A stretch of 64,000 nucleotides of DNA from Thuidium tamariscinum (lineage: Eukaryota; Streptophyta; Bryopsida; Hypnales; Thuidiaceae). A model generated the notes under the pieces. That model worked only from the letters and a program-made list of their open reading frames with translations, was not told the DNA's origin and did not search any database. Position 1 is the stretch's first letter. Each line of letters opens with the position of its first letter. The stretch is from NCBI GenBank assembly GCA_947034885.2, contig OX344752.2, positions 2,914,001 through 2,978,000 of the forward strand, in the 5' to 3' direction. Shown piece after piece: positions 13,320 to 25,274 of the stretch. The position numbers and the translations under genes were made by a program.

Positions 13320-13548
13320 CACTAGAAGAAAACCATGTTGAAAATGCTGAAAACACGTCATGTGGTTTGTGTTGAGTCCCTGTTTCAGAACGCAATGAAA
13401 ATGTAGTGAAAACACAAAAAAACGTAGAAAAAGCATTTTTCTGCGTTTTTTTGTGTTTTCACTGCATTTTCATTGCGTTTTGAAACAGGGACTCAACACA
13501 AACCACATGACGTGTTTTCAGCATTTTCAACATGGTTTTCTTCTAGTG
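13320..13548. mobile_element. hairpin MITE with CACTA-like ends
   Basis: A 229-bp palindrome: arms of about 115 bp differ at only a few positions and meet near 13434. It begins CACTAGAAGAAAACC and ends with the exact complement GGTTTTCTTCTAGTG. It is flanked on both sides by ATA (13317-13319 and 13549-13551), a 3-bp duplication as expected for the CACTA (En/Spm) superfamily. The transcript would fold into one long stem. Confidence 0.85.
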
Positions 13549-14870
13549 ATAGTACGCACAGTACTCATAGTAGTCATAGTACTGTCAAAGGAAAAAGCAA
13601 AAACGCAACAAATAGTACAAGTGTTTTGTGCAATGACCCTATATAATACTATGTACATAGTTCTTAATTAGTAATCCTTGAAGGATTAAATCCTATATGC
13701 ACAATGGGATTGTTTTTAGTGTTTCCTACTTGACCTTATTCCTCTAAAGTCCTAAAGTCCCAAAGTTCCTATAGGGCCTTTTGTAACTTCAAGTAGGTTT
13801 GTATAATCTCAATTTTTGACCTAATTTTTGAAACTTTTTTGAAAACAAAAAATCAAATTAGATTTTTAGAAATATTATTTTCATTTCAATTGGTGCTTGG
13901 GAGCAATAGTTATGCCACCCTAAGTCTAAAAAGTAACACAAGGTGCAACCCATAAAAAATCACATAAATTTTTATTTTTTAAATATTAATTTTTTTTCTC
14001 AAATATTATATTTCTGTCTACATTTGAGGCTTTGATTTTTTCTATTTGGACCAATGATGAGAAAGTTATAGACAATCTTTTTTTCAGGCAATTTAAACAT
14101 CTTTATGGAAAAACAACAACTATAGAATTCATTTTTGAATACAATTTTTCAATTTTTTTGCAAAAAATTACTAGACTTAATTAAATTTTCTCGCTAGAAC
14201 AATTTCACCATTGGGATTATTATGTGTCAAATCCACCCTATAACTATTACCGATTTAGTTTTTTTATTCAACCTCAAACTTACTCCCACTTGATAATTTT
14301 TTAATGAATGAAAATCAAGTGCTTTTTTCTAAATTTTTTTTCTAGATTTTCAATTCAAGTATTCATAATAAAAAATTAGAAAATCAAAATCAATAGTAAA
14401 AAAGTTATAAATTAAGTAAATCTAAAGCCAAAAAATCTAGTCTAGAAAGGTGTAAAATAACTTGTTTTTACTACTTTTAGTACAAAAATTTTGCAATCTA
14501 TACAATCAAAATTTTTGAAATTTCCTCAATGCATTTGTATACTAGTCTGATGCAAGATTTTTTAGCTAGATATGGAAAAAAATTAGGTATTTTTCTCCTT
14601 GCAACAGAAATGACAATTTTGAGTGTTTTCTTATCGACAAAAGGCTTTGAAATTGTAAAGGTTAAACATTACATGTACAATGGAATTCTTTTCAATGTTC
14701 CTTAGTTGATCCTCAAGCTTACATTTTCATTCATTTGTATGAACAAACTCTCAACCTTTAAAGCAATATATTTATCCTCACATGGCTTGGATTGTATACC
14801 CAAAATTTCACCCACCATGTCTTTGTCTTGACTAGGATATACCCTAAAGTGTGCGTGCCACAAGATCTAG
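13549..14870. repeat. AT-rich DNA with a copy of the 0.9-1.1 kb TTAACC..GGTTAA element family
   Basis: About 13720-14675 shares internal blocks with the elements at 21672-22812 and 52946-53876, including a TTTGAT...TATTTGGAC...AAAGTTATAGACAATC segment near 14030-14080. It ends near a GTAAAGGTTAA at about 14674. The flanks at 13685-13735 and 14665-14715 are similar to each other in direct orientation, so two related units may abut. Ends are approximate. Confidence 0.4.
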
Positions 14871-15386
14871 AGAAGGAGAACATTGTAGGATCTAGTGATA
14901 GAGAACATTCTACAGAGCAGGGGAGTTGTGCTTGGTCGTGTTACCGAAGAAGCTCTGTTTCAGCAACGGAGCCAACCAGCCAGTCCTCCATCTCACAATC
15001 AGCATAATCTTGCTACGAATTCCTTGACTCGGGCTGAATCTGACGACACCCCTGTTTTCCTGTTTTTCGCAACCCTAATCTGGCCACGGACATTCCGAAC
15101 TCACACCACCGTCGCCATTTCTGCCAACCCAGCTCTTCGCTACCCCCGTGTGAATTCAAGCTTCGTTCAATTTGAGATTCCCAGTTTAGGGTTGCAAAAA
15201 AATCGATGGCGTGCTTAGGTTTCAAGGATTTCCGCGTCTGGAGTGGTGTATCCCAAGCCGAGAATTGGAAACGCTCTGTGTGGCGCTCTTGACAGGACCG
15301 AGGTGAAGTCTCTCTGGGGATTAGAAATGGGTGGGATTTGATGGGATTGTTGATATGGTAAAGTAGTTGTGGTGGAGGTTTTGGGG
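14871..15386 (+). promoter_or_regulatory. promoter/5' leader region of the ethylene receptor gene
   Basis: GC rises sharply at about 14870 and stays high up to the receptor start codon at 15387. No long frame in this stretch looks like a separate gene. It is the likely core promoter and 5' UTR and contains an upstream ORF at 15206-15292. The transcription start cannot be placed. Confidence 0.55.
15206..15292 (+). CDS. upstream ORF in the receptor leader (28 codons)
   Basis: ATG at 15206 opens a 28-codon frame (starts MACLGFKDF) ending in TGA at 15290-15292, about 95 bp before the receptor ATG. If the mRNA starts upstream of it, this uORF would be met first by scanning ribosomes and could dampen translation. 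The peptide has no recognised homology. Whether it lies in the transcript is not known. Confidence 0.3.
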   Translation: MACLGFKDFRVWSGVSQAENWKRSVWRS

Positions 15387-18300
15387 ATGATGGGGAAGCT
15401 ATGGCGATGGGCGCTGGCCGTGGTTTGTTTACTTGTTGTGGTGAAAGCCGTGATGGCGGGGTTGGGGACGAACGCGCCAGGTCTTCCGGGTTGCAATTGC
15501 GAGGAGGATTGGGGTTTGCTTGAGCTTGTGACGCGGTGTCAGTTAGCTAGTGACTTTCTGATTGCACTCGCGTATTTCTCCATTCCTCTGGAGCTCGTGT
15601 ACTTCGTCAGCTTCTCCAACGTGTTTCCGTTTCGATGGATCATCATTCAGTTCGGGGCGTTCATTGTGTTATGTGGGTTGACGCATTTCATTGCGATTTG
15701 GACGTATGGGCCGCATTCGTTTCTGATTATGCTGGTGCAAACGATTCTCAAAATTGCTACGGCGTTGGTGTCTTGTGCGACGGCGATCACGTTGGTTCAT
15801 GTTATACCGACTTTGCTTCATGTCAAGGTGAGCCAATTTCTGGTTGAATCCCAAAGAAGTTCGTGTTTGATGCAATTCTAGGGTTTCAAGGGCAGCAATG
15901 GTTGGTATAGCTCTTTTCAAATTTGGAATTTTACGTTCTTGTTAACATATGAGAGAGGGTTCCGACACTTCAAACATGGGTATTTTGGTAGCTATGAAGG
16001 TTCACAGGTTTCAAAGGTAGACGACCTGAAATGAGCACTTGAGAAGATGTTCAGGTGGTGTACGTCCTCTTAATCAATATGTACCGATTGTTCAAGGTGA
16101 TAGGTTGACGATTTTGGGTGTCCCTACGTTTGTTCTGTTTAGGGTTTCAATATCGGTTGCTAATGGTATAGTTTTACACGCTTTCTTTAGGTGCGGGAGC
16201 TTTTTCTGAAGCACAAAGCTGCCGAACTGGATAGAGAAATGGGTCTCATCAAGGATCAGGAAGAGGCGGGACGGAATGTTCGTATGTTGACGAATGAGAT
16301 TCGAAACTCCCTGGATCGTCACACCATTCTGAACACCACCCTTGTGGAGTTGGCCAAGACCTTGGAGCTGGCAAACTGCACCATTTGGGAACCGACTCAC
16401 GAGGGTGACGCGGTGAAGCTCACTCACGAACTTGACAGACGATATCTTCAGGTATCTTTTACTCACAATCTCTCCTATCAGTTCAATTCTGGTATTCTTT
16501 TCTTACGTTGAGGGTACTCGTTCTCACTTTAAGCATTTCAGTCAATCTGTAGGAATGTGCTTTCATTGGAAGATCAGTTAAATAGGTGTGGAGAGATCAC
16601 TTTGTGTACGAGATTTAAAGCTGTTGAGATCAATTCTCCCCACTATTTATGAATTTCTTATGCAATCATTCGAAGTGGGTGATTGTGAACCACTATTGAA
16701 GGGACAGTAGGCAACCTTACTTCCATTCAATGATCACTGGCCATAGACATTTTGCCTTGCTTACACTTAACTTATTGAAGGCTGATGAGGTGTAGTATTG
16801 GAGATGAATTACTGTTAGTAACAGGTATCAGTCAATAGTAAACGGGATCAGGTCCCGGTTGGCTTATCCTCTACCTTAATATTGCTTTTGGTTCGTTTAT
16901 TTTTGTATCAGCTGGAAGGGAAAGAATAAATGTGCACTGGATTGTGATCCGTGTTTTGATGTATGATGACTGTCACTAAGGGAAGTATGCTTGTTTACAG
17001 GTCCCGGTTACTGTTCCCGCAGCTGACAAGATTGTGCAGCAAATTGTTCAAACCAGCGCAGCAATAATAATTCCACCCGTGTGTGCCCTTGGGAAGGCAA
17101 GCAATCACCGTGTGTTAGCAGGTGCTATGGCAGCAGTTCGTCTGCCTTTGCTGTACGTTTCAAACTTCAAAGGAGGCACACCTGAAGTCGTCAATGCTTC
17201 GTACGCCATCTTGGTTTTGGTTTTACCTGGTGAAACTGGCCGAGTGTGGACAGCCCATGAGATCGAGATGGTGGAAGTTGTGGCAGATCAGGTAACACTC
17301 GCTGATGGTGTTGTTGGCTTCATTTGATACATCGTGGAGTTTGTGATACCCGCAACGTTGGAGAGCGGTTGGGATCACTCACCCTGACTCAAATTGAAGA
17401 AGTATTTGAATCACTGTAGAGAATTTTCGCATGGAGGTAGGATCATTCTAAGCAATTGAGAACATGACTTTGTGGAGCTCTAGTTTGTGTTCAAAAGGAA
17501 TCCAGATTCTTGTTTTTGAACGTATCGAGGCAGCTCCACAAGAATGTTATGTACATGATTTGATTCAGTATTGGGTTCATTAAGAAAATGATGATGAATT
17601 CAGTAGAACTGGCAATGCAGGTTGCAGTAGCGTTGTCCCATGCAGCAGTGTTGGAGGACTCGCATCGGACAAGGGACGCGCTAGTGGATCAGAACAAGTC
17701 CTTACAGCTTGCACGGCAAGAAGCCGAAACTGCAGTTCTTGCACGCAATGATTTCTTGGCAGTCATGAATCATGAAATGCGAACGCCAATGCATGCTATC
17801 ATAGCTCTGTCTTCATTGCTACAAGAAGCAAAGCTATCATCAGAGCAGCGGAGTATGGTGGACACTGTTGTGAAAAGCAGCAGTCTGCTTTCTACGTTGA
17901 TCAATGACGTGCTCGACTTCTCCCGGTTGGAGGATGGCAGCTTAAGCCTGGAAATGCGTCCTTTTGAACTCTCCTCTGTGTTGCGAGAGGCTGAGAATCT
18001 TGCAAAACCAATGGCAAAGGCGAAAGGCCTGGATTTTTTCTTTGACATAAACATGGATGTGCCTCAGTGTGTAATAGGAGATGAGAAGCGGCTCCTTCAA
18101 ATTACCTTGAATATCATTGGGAATGCGGTGAAGTTCACGAAACACGGCTTTGTGTCCGTCTCCGTCAGCCTGGAAAAGTATGACGCCAGTATTAGGCGGG
18201 ACCCTAGAAACCCGAGCTGGCGCCCCATTCCATGCGATGGTTTTCCGTACATTCGGATTGTGGTGAAGGATACAGGATTGGGTGTGAGGGAAAACGATAT

Positions 18301-19451
18301 CCCTCGCCTCTTTAACAAGTTCGTGCAAGCTGACAGTACAACCACGCGTCAGTACGGGGGCACTGGACTAGGCTTGGCCATTTGTAAGAAGTTTGTTCAG
18401 GTTTGTTTTTATTGCACCTCTTTTTCTACATCTTAATTCCTTACATTTTATGCTTTTGCATTGCTTTGAATCACTGAAAGATCATGGCAGCTGTGTTTTT
18501 TTCCAATTGATAGGATAATCCGTCACTTATATCGTTTTAACCAGTACCGGTACATAAAATTATGCTTTCACCGAGAGACAAACTATCCTTTCAAATTGTT
18601 ATCACACTGTATGAATTTCTTCAAAATGGAAGAGTTGTATAGCACAATAATTGACGGTAAACAATCCCATTCTATTCAAGGATGAGATTTCGTGGACAGG
18701 TAGCCAAGTCATGCTTACGTCCCTTTCTAATTGACGGCCAACTAAATAGCTGAGTTGCTGGTGGTGACGGGTCAAATCAATAGGAGGCAGAATCAGACCG
18801 CTAACGGTTTTTAGTATCTTCTACTTCATAGTTTCGTCCACTATCATTATTTAATCCTTTCTGACAATCCTTTTTATCCTGCAGCTAATGAATGGACACA
18901 TCTGGATTGAAAGTGAGGGCTTGAACCGCGGTTCGGTGGTGACCTTCATCGTGAGGTTACAGGTACAGTCCGATTCAGCCAAGGAACGAGACCGGCCATC
19001 TCGGGAGGAGCAGCGGAACAAAGAAGACCTGAAAGGTCTCAAGGTGTTGGTGACTGACGACAACGGCGTGAACCGCATTGTGACTCGCAGGTTATTAGAT
19101 AGGTTAGGGTGTGACACTACTGTAGTAGAATCAGGACAACAGTGTCTGGCTGCTCTATCGCAGCCCGGTAGCAACTTCAGGGTGCTGCTGCTGGACTTGT
19201 GCATGCCCGAGATGGACGGCTACGAAGTGGCCAAAATCATCAAGCAGAAGTTTCGGCCTGGGGAGCCTTTGGTGGTGGCTTTGACAGCCAACACAGACAA
19301 AGGGACCAAGGATCGCTGTCTGCAGATTGGTATGGATGACATTGTGTTGAAACCCATCTCCTTGCAAGAGATGAGCGCGGTGCTGAGTAAACTTATACAC
19401 TACCCGAAGAGCGGTTCTCGGTCGCATAGTAGTTTTATTAATGGAAGATAG
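15387..19451 (+). CDS. ETR: ethylene receptor, ETR1-type hybrid histidine kinase
   Basis: Ethylene sensor of the ER membrane; in plants it represses ethylene responses through CTR1 until ethylene binds. Five exons, all joined in phase 0: 15387-15827, 16191-16451, 17001-17291, 17621-18400, 18885-19451, giving 779 aa (ETR1 is 738). A hydrophobic N-terminus (about 1-25) precedes the CNC motif (Cys36, Cys38) and three transmembrane helices; Asp56 and the copper ligands Cys96 and His100 (VLCGLTH) are present. A GAF domain follows (about 180-331), then a histidine kinase with H box [10 protein letters not shown] (His382), N box [11 protein letters not shown]1 KDTGLG, F box FNKFVQAD and G2 GGTGLGLAI. 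The receiver has Asp649/Asp650, phospho-acceptor Asp695 ([10 protein letters not shown]), Thr725 and Lys747. All kinase motifs are intact, as in subfamily 1, while the extra N-terminal helix resembles subfamily 2. The start is the first in-frame ATG (a second follows at once). Confidence 0.97.
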
Positions 19452-20010
19452 TCGTCCTCCTGTAAGTGCACCCACCCCATACTTTAAGCATAAAATATGT
19501 GCGCTGTACAAACCTGTTTTAGCCCAAACTCTCTTGTGGTATATGAGAATTCTCTAATATTTAGGATACATTTTCCTGCTGGCTATTCCTTGAAGGTTTC
19601 GGTTGCCATTTTCATAATGCTGAGCAGGCATTGTGTAGATCTATGTGCCTTGTCTTTGGAGTTTGACTGAGATTGTGGTGTCAATTTTTATTACCTTAGC
19701 TTGGATCCAGAATTTTGGCGTCATAAAAAATTTGTAGCCTGAAAATGCAATCGTTGTTGTGTACTTTACCCTGATGTCGTTTATGAGTGAATTCAACTGA
19801 ATCACATTGAACATCTTCAAGGTAAGTGCAAAGAAAGTAGGTCGTCAAAAGTTTATTCTTGAGCAGATGTAATTAAATGCAGAATAGGTGCATCCTAGCA
19901 ACAAGCAAACTTTACTTTATTTTTTAACTGCAGTGTGGTGTGTTGCTATCGGAGAAAGACTATGTTGACCGAAAATTTTGAAATCTAAACATGCCAATTT
20001 TATCAGCAAG
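19452..20010 (+). other. 3' flank of the receptor gene
   Basis: Intermediate composition continues to about 19900 and likely includes the 3' UTR. I see no canonical AATAAA close to the stop; plant poly(A) signals are often degenerate. No other gene is visible. Confidence 0.4.
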
Positions 20011-20279
20011 ACGTTAAATCGGTCCCCACGAAGTGGGTCCAGAGGGGTAAAACGTGGCTCCAGCGGGGTAAAACTCATTTTAGTAGGGGTTGATAGAGGT
20101 TTGGGGTTTATGTTTTTGTTGGGTTTTTTGGTTGTGTTCAACCCTCTACATGCTAATTTGGGGTCTTTGATGCCAAATATGAACTCAGAATTTGAAAAAA
20201 TTAAATTATGCAAAAAATTAAAAAATTCAGCATTTACACCTGTGGTAAATTCAGGGACTTCATGGGACTGATTTAACGT
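20011..20279. mobile_element. MITE, core family 'TTGATTGCAAATATGAATTC', ACGTTAAATC-type ends
   Basis: 269 bp with imperfect terminal inverted repeats: ACGTTAAATCGGTCCCCACG at the left, and the complement of ACGTTAAATCAGTCCCATGA at the right. Internally, near 20165-20200, it has a variant of the family core (TTTGATGCCAAATATGAACT followed by CAGAATTTGAA). The overlapping open frames at 19917-20294 and 19978-20271 are within the element and are not genes. Confidence 0.65.
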
Positions 20280-20297
20280 TTCGCATTTTATCATGCT

Positions 20298-20514
20298 TTA
20301 ACCCTTAAACAATGAGTTGGTGACTATAAAAATCATATTGTGGGAATCAATGGTTCATAAAAATCCAAAAGCTCTTGTTGGAAGTCAAAGCACTGTAGAA
20401 GATCTTTCCTTTCCATTTCTTATTTTGTAGATGAATAGTTGCATTTTTGTCCTATATAGAGAGATTCTCTCATTCATGGACTAGAAAATGGCTTCTATGT
20501 TGTTCACAGGTTAA
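20298..20514 (+). mobile_element. MITE of the TTAACCCTT family
   Basis: About 217 bp starting TTAACCCTTAAACAATGAG and ending near CAGGTTAA. It shares a long internal block (GGAAGTCAAAGCACT, then GTAGAAGATCTT) with the copy at 59801-59990, and the same block in reverse with the copies at 50943-51161 and 51162-51441. Confidence 0.65.
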
Positions 20515-21671
20515 AAAATATGCCTAAGGGATGACTAGGAAGTTGATCCATCTTTGCACAATCTCCTATAATAGATGCTTCTCAAAACAAGTGTACATGC
20601 CCACTTGCTTAGAAATTGTATACCTTATGCATATGAATGACCTTTTTGATGTCGCTTTTCAAAACAAGTGCACATATTCTATCAAAGAATGTTCACTTGT
20701 TTAGAATTTGTATACCTTATAGGCATAAATGATCTTTTCACTATGGAGAACATCAATTGGCCACTAAGGTGATAACACCTAAAACTGCCAAAATAAGGGA
20801 TTCAACAATTGCAAGTTGTCTTTAGTAGGGGAGGGAATCATTTTTTCCTATTAGCAAATGGAAATTATAAATTTATAAAGAAAAAAAACAAAACTCCATA
20901 TATACTTTGATCACCCCATGTGAACTCCATGATTTTTCAAAGTAGAAATGTATAGACCACTAAAAAACATTGTAGATTTGTCCACCACTAACGTCATTCA
21001 GTGCCACTCATCACTTATATATAACTAAAAAGGAGTATGTTGGAGCCCGTAACTCTTCAAGTTTCATTGTCCCCCAATGAGGTGAAATTAGATTTTGGAT
21101 AGGCTTAAATAACCTCATTTTTTAGATGTTTTTTAAATTAAATAAAAAATAGAAATATACAGTAGCTTTCAAGGAATATAATCTTTGTATCAATTGATGC
21201 ATGGGAGCAAAAGATTTGCCATAATAAGCTCAAAATTGAGAATGCAAAGTAGAAAAAAAATCACAAAACCTTGAAATAAAATATTTTAATTTTTTCTCAT
21301 TGATTATATTTTTGTCTATATTGAAATCTTTGATTCATTCCATTTGAATTAGCAATGTGAAAGTAAAAAGGTTGTGGATGGAACTTTAGGGATTAAGCTA
21401 CGCTAAAATCAATTACAATGTATTTCCAAGTAATTGGAGGCACTTTGTGCCTAGCAATTTACATTGACTCATTAACTACTTTATTGACATGGTGGCAACT
21501 ACTTAGTAGTCTCTAATATCATCTTAATCATCAACAAAGTATATGACTTAAGTATATTCTTGTTGTGCTCCATGAAAGGTAAAATGCTCAAAACCATCCC
21601 TATATCCAATCATGTGCAATGGATTTCCCTTGAAGTGAACCTAAACTTCCATTAAAATGTCCATGAAAACT
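20515..21671. other. AT-rich intergenic DNA
   Basis: No gene. Contains two near-copies of a TGTTCACTTGTTTAGAA / CCCACTTGCTTAGAA segment with a conserved TTGTATACCTTAT tail (about 20590-20720), and a fragment resembling the interior of the 1-kb element family at about 21325-21385. Confidence 0.4.
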
Positions 21672-22812
21672 TTAACTTCTAAAGGACCATTGTCCCTTTG
21701 GAAAACAAATGAGATTTTGTACATAACCAACGGTCCCACCTTTTTTCTTGATTTTCAAAATTGTTTTGAAGATAGAAAAATTGATTAGCTTCATAAGAAT
21801 ATCATTTTTTTTCAATTGGTGCTTGGGAACAAAATTCATGCTTAAATAAACTCAAAAGAGGGGCGAAGAGGTAGTTTAAAAAAATCAATTTGAGTTTTAA
21901 AACAAATTAATTTGAATTTTAAAACAAATTAATTTGAATTTTAAAACAAATTAATTTTTTTTTATCATAGATTTTATTTTTGTCTACATGGAAAGCTTTG
22001 ATTCATTCTATTTGGATTTGTTAGGACAAAGTTACGAACAATCTTGTTTTGGGGGCAATTGATCTTCTTGAAAAAATATTTTGTAGAATTTATTTTTGAA
22101 TGTAATTTTTACAATTTAAGAAAAAAGTTTGAAATGGTTTATTTTGATTTTTAGAAAAATCTCACCATTGGAATTAGTGCATTTTAGTTCCATTTTAGAG
22201 ATATTAATAATTTAGATTTTCCTTCTATCTTATGCCTACTTCTACTTCACAATTTTTTAGAGAATAAAAATAATTTTTTTCTTGTATTTTCTTTCAATGG
22301 AACTTTCAACTCAAATATCCACTATAAATATTTAAAGCTCAAAACTATGTAGTGCAAAAAATCAAAGTTAAGAAGGTTCAAAGTCAAATAATCTAAAAAG
22401 AGTAAAATGGTGGTTGTGATCTGATTGCTCTGTTAGACGTTGTGCTGTCAACTCTGGTCTCCTAAAAACAAGTTTTCGCCGAGGCTTTTTGCCTTTGGTC
22501 CCTTGTACTGTTTCCCCTTGCAATGGAAATTGTCCTTTGTTCAAAAAAAAAAAAAAAAAAAAGTCAAATAATCTAATCCCACAATGTATTGAAAATTTTA
22601 TTTTTTTCACTTTAAATGCAAATATCTTGCAATCTATATAGTTATAATTTTTGAAATTTTTTCCACATATTTTCATACTAGTTAGGTGTAAGATCCTTTG
22701 ATTAGATGTGCAAAAAAAATAATTCTCAAATTTTTTTAACTCTTTTTTATAGAAATGACAATTTTAAGTATTTTTTTTCCTAGAAAAAAATTCTTAGTCC
22801 TTTAGGGATTAA
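21672..22812. mobile_element. 1-kb TTAACC..GGTTAA-type element, interrupted by a retroposed insert
   Basis: Left end TTAACTTCTAAAGGACCAT; right end AGTCCTTTAGGGATTAA, the near-complement. Without the insertion at 22396-22575 it is about 960 bp, close to the 931 bp of the intact relative at 52946-53876. Internally it has the shared TTTGATTCATTCTATTTGGA and AAAGTTA..AACAATCTTG blocks at about 22000-22060. No coding capacity, so non-autonomous. Confidence 0.6.
22381..22575 (+). mobile_element. retroposed insert (SINE or truncated LINE) with 15-bp target duplication and poly(A)
   Basis: The sequence AAGTCAAATAATCTA occurs at 22381-22395 and again at 22561-22575. Between them is a 165-bp insert that ends in a run of 20 A (22543-22562, the last two shared with the duplication). 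The insert is more GC-rich than the host element and has no ORF. A long duplication plus A-tail is the mark of target-primed reverse transcription. I see no clear tRNA-type A and B boxes, so a 5'-truncated LINE tail is as likely as a SINE. Confidence 0.8.
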
Positions 22813-24849
22813 ATACTTTAATTGATTGTTAATTTTGTAAGAATTTGATTTTAAATCTAAATATATGATGTTTTGATGGTCTATATTCATAGAAATTTAT
22901 TGTCATATTTGAAAAATCTAATTTTTTCTTTTTGAAAATTTATGCTTTTCAATAACTAATACTTAAAAATGATTGTTTTCAGGAAAAGGTGCCCTAAACT
23001 ATATTGAATTGCTTATATTGATAGTTTTAGGTGTTTCCACCGTATGACCCTAAATACCCTTTCATTATAATCTTAGTAATAAATGACAATTTCAATGACA
23101 ATAAATAAATAAATAAAACTGCACCAAAGGATTTTATGTGTTTTTACCTTATCTATAGTGAAGTAACCACAATTCATGGCTATAGTAACCATGGTCAAAC
23201 CTTTCAACTCCATAAATACACTTGTGACATAAAAAGAACTCCACTTAGCAACAACATTTAATTTTGGTTTTGATTTCTTATTGCACAACTTGCACCTTGA
23301 ACTATCAAAACAAATATCCAATTTGTGAACATACATCCATAGGATACATATTTTTGTCCACAATACTATCTAATATTAGTAAACTTCATCTAAATTTTGG
23401 GCAACAATTTAAATTACTTAAAGATATTTGTGGTAATTTCATCCAAACTTTTCCCATGTTTTCCTGCTATATTCGTAGCTACGATTTAAAATTAGGGTAG
23501 TCACACCTCTTCCAAGAAGTAGATTTCTTTGAAGTCAAAGAAAGTGGTGAGAGAAAAGCAGAGCCAATGGCAAGCCAATCCATCAGTGAAGGAGGTGTGA
23601 CACTCCTTTTTGCTATTTGAGATTCTTCAGGAGTTTCTTACTAACAAAGCTAGACGGGAGCTTTGCAACTTACACTAAGCCAACCAAACTAAAAAACTCC
23701 TCGAGAAATTTTTCCTTAGGAATATTTCTTCACCTCCAAAGGAAAAGAAACAACACCTTCAATTCTCAAGGAAACTGAGCTATAGGAGAGAATTTATAAA
23801 TCGTGCAAGCTTTTGCACCTGTCTACTAGGAAGCTCCAAAATGGATAGTTGATTGTGAGAAAATGAATTGTGGATTACATTGAAGCATGCTAAGATTTAT
23901 TTTTTTACTAATTGAATGGATGGTTTCAGAGTCCCAATGGGTTCATTCCTAACTATGTGGATAGGTGTCTACTAATTATATTCAAAATAAGAATTGGTTG
24001 TTGAACCACCTTCTTTCAACTGTTAAAAAATCTGAAATAACGATTTATTCAAGCATTCATTTCAGTTTTAGAAAGGGGCGCATTTAGAAACAAATTCTAT
24101 TACTTCTTGCATGTTGCAGTGCTAGTTTTTGAACCAAGCCAGATTTTTTTTTCAAACTGCACAAGTATGGGTTTGCAAGCCCTACCGATCACAAATAGGG
24201 CCCAAATATGCCAGAGTGTGTTTGAAAATTTATGATTAATTCAATAATGCTTCAAAAAACATGAAACGACTCATGTTAGACTCCTCATCTATTTTTCCTT
24301 GACTGAAAGATGCGCTAAAAATATTCCCATCTCAAGAAATACTTAAAAAAGGCAGATGAGCTCTTAAATGAGTGGTTTCTGAGCCTCCTACCTTACACCT
24401 GCCACAAACTATGAACCAGGAAACACTGCATGCACATTCTCTGAGAATTGCAACCGTGCTGAAAAAGGTGTGACAACCCCTATTGAGAGTACCAGGAAGA
24501 TCTCAAATTGGCCCCAAATTTAATTGCTGCAGCATGAGAGTACAGGCACCTTCATAGTACTGGTACCCCAAAAGTGATAATAACTAAGTGCCATGTCCTG
24601 GCGAGTGGCGACATGACAAAACCTCGTCCACATGGTCCAATATTTCATTCGTATTCAAGCCTCTGCTCGAGCCAAGGCTGCGTCACAGGGTCAATAATGG
24701 CCCAATTCCAATGCAAGATGAAAAAAAGGCCATGCTTGCAGAGTTGCATCTCAACCAAGAAGGCCGGCCGTGACCTCACCCAGCGGACAGGCTTTAATTA
24801 GTGTGGCTCAATAAGTAGTGAGACCCAAAATCACCAATTGCGACACACC
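22813..24849. other. intergenic DNA, no gene recognised
   Basis: AT-rich to about 23500, then slightly higher GC (23500-24850) without a coherent reading frame or splice pattern. The open frames at 24574-24801 and 24588-24773 overlap each other and lie beside a MITE. Nothing else identified. Confidence 0.4.
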
Positions 24850-25274
24850 CAAAGGTAGGGTAGTCTGCTCATAAAGCGACCATGTAAGCCTACCTAACTC
24901 ATCATTGGACAATATTACATACTTCAAATAACATATAAGGTAGGTACTCCCAAAAGCGCCAGTTTTTCATACTGTGCCTAGTTCTTGTTATTATGTTGTT
25001 CAGATTTTGTTATAGTCTTGTTGGTGAGTGAAAGCATGTTCCAACGCACCAAAGAACTGTGGATTTGGATACCATATGCAAAAGTTATTAACAGTCAAAG
25101 TGTGTTTCTAAAAGCGCCATCTACAATCTGGGTACATGACTGATTTTGAAAATGTATGCACGTTGTATAGGGCGCTTTAAGGTCAGGTGCCATTTTGGGT
25201 GTACCTACCTTAAGTTGTTCTAAGATAGGGTTCACATTTAGAACACATTTGTTTTTAGAGTAGACTACCTTAAT
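24850..25274. mobile_element. possible outer MITE hosting a second MITE
   Basis: AAGGTAGGGTAGTCTGCTC at about 24850 and AGTAGACTACCTTAA near 25260-25274 are partial inverted complements. They enclose the complete MITE at 24938-25210. If real, the outer element was about 150 bp before the nested insertion. Confidence 0.35.
24938..25210. mobile_element. mariner-like MITE, AGGTRGGTACACC family
   Basis: 273 bp. Left end AGGTAGGTACTCCCAAAAGC, right end the complement of AGGTAGGTACACCCAAAATG. Both sides are flanked by TA (24936-24937 and 25211-25212), the Tc1/mariner target duplication. Colinear with 49616-49887 and, inverted, with 50238-50485. Confidence 0.8.

Noticed and set aside
4130-13650. 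Search for terminal inverted repeats of the large transposon among AGTACT-rich sequences at about 4440-4480 and 13550-13640.
   Set aside because: Only the short word AGTACT is shared; it also recurs inside the first intron, so it does not define ends.
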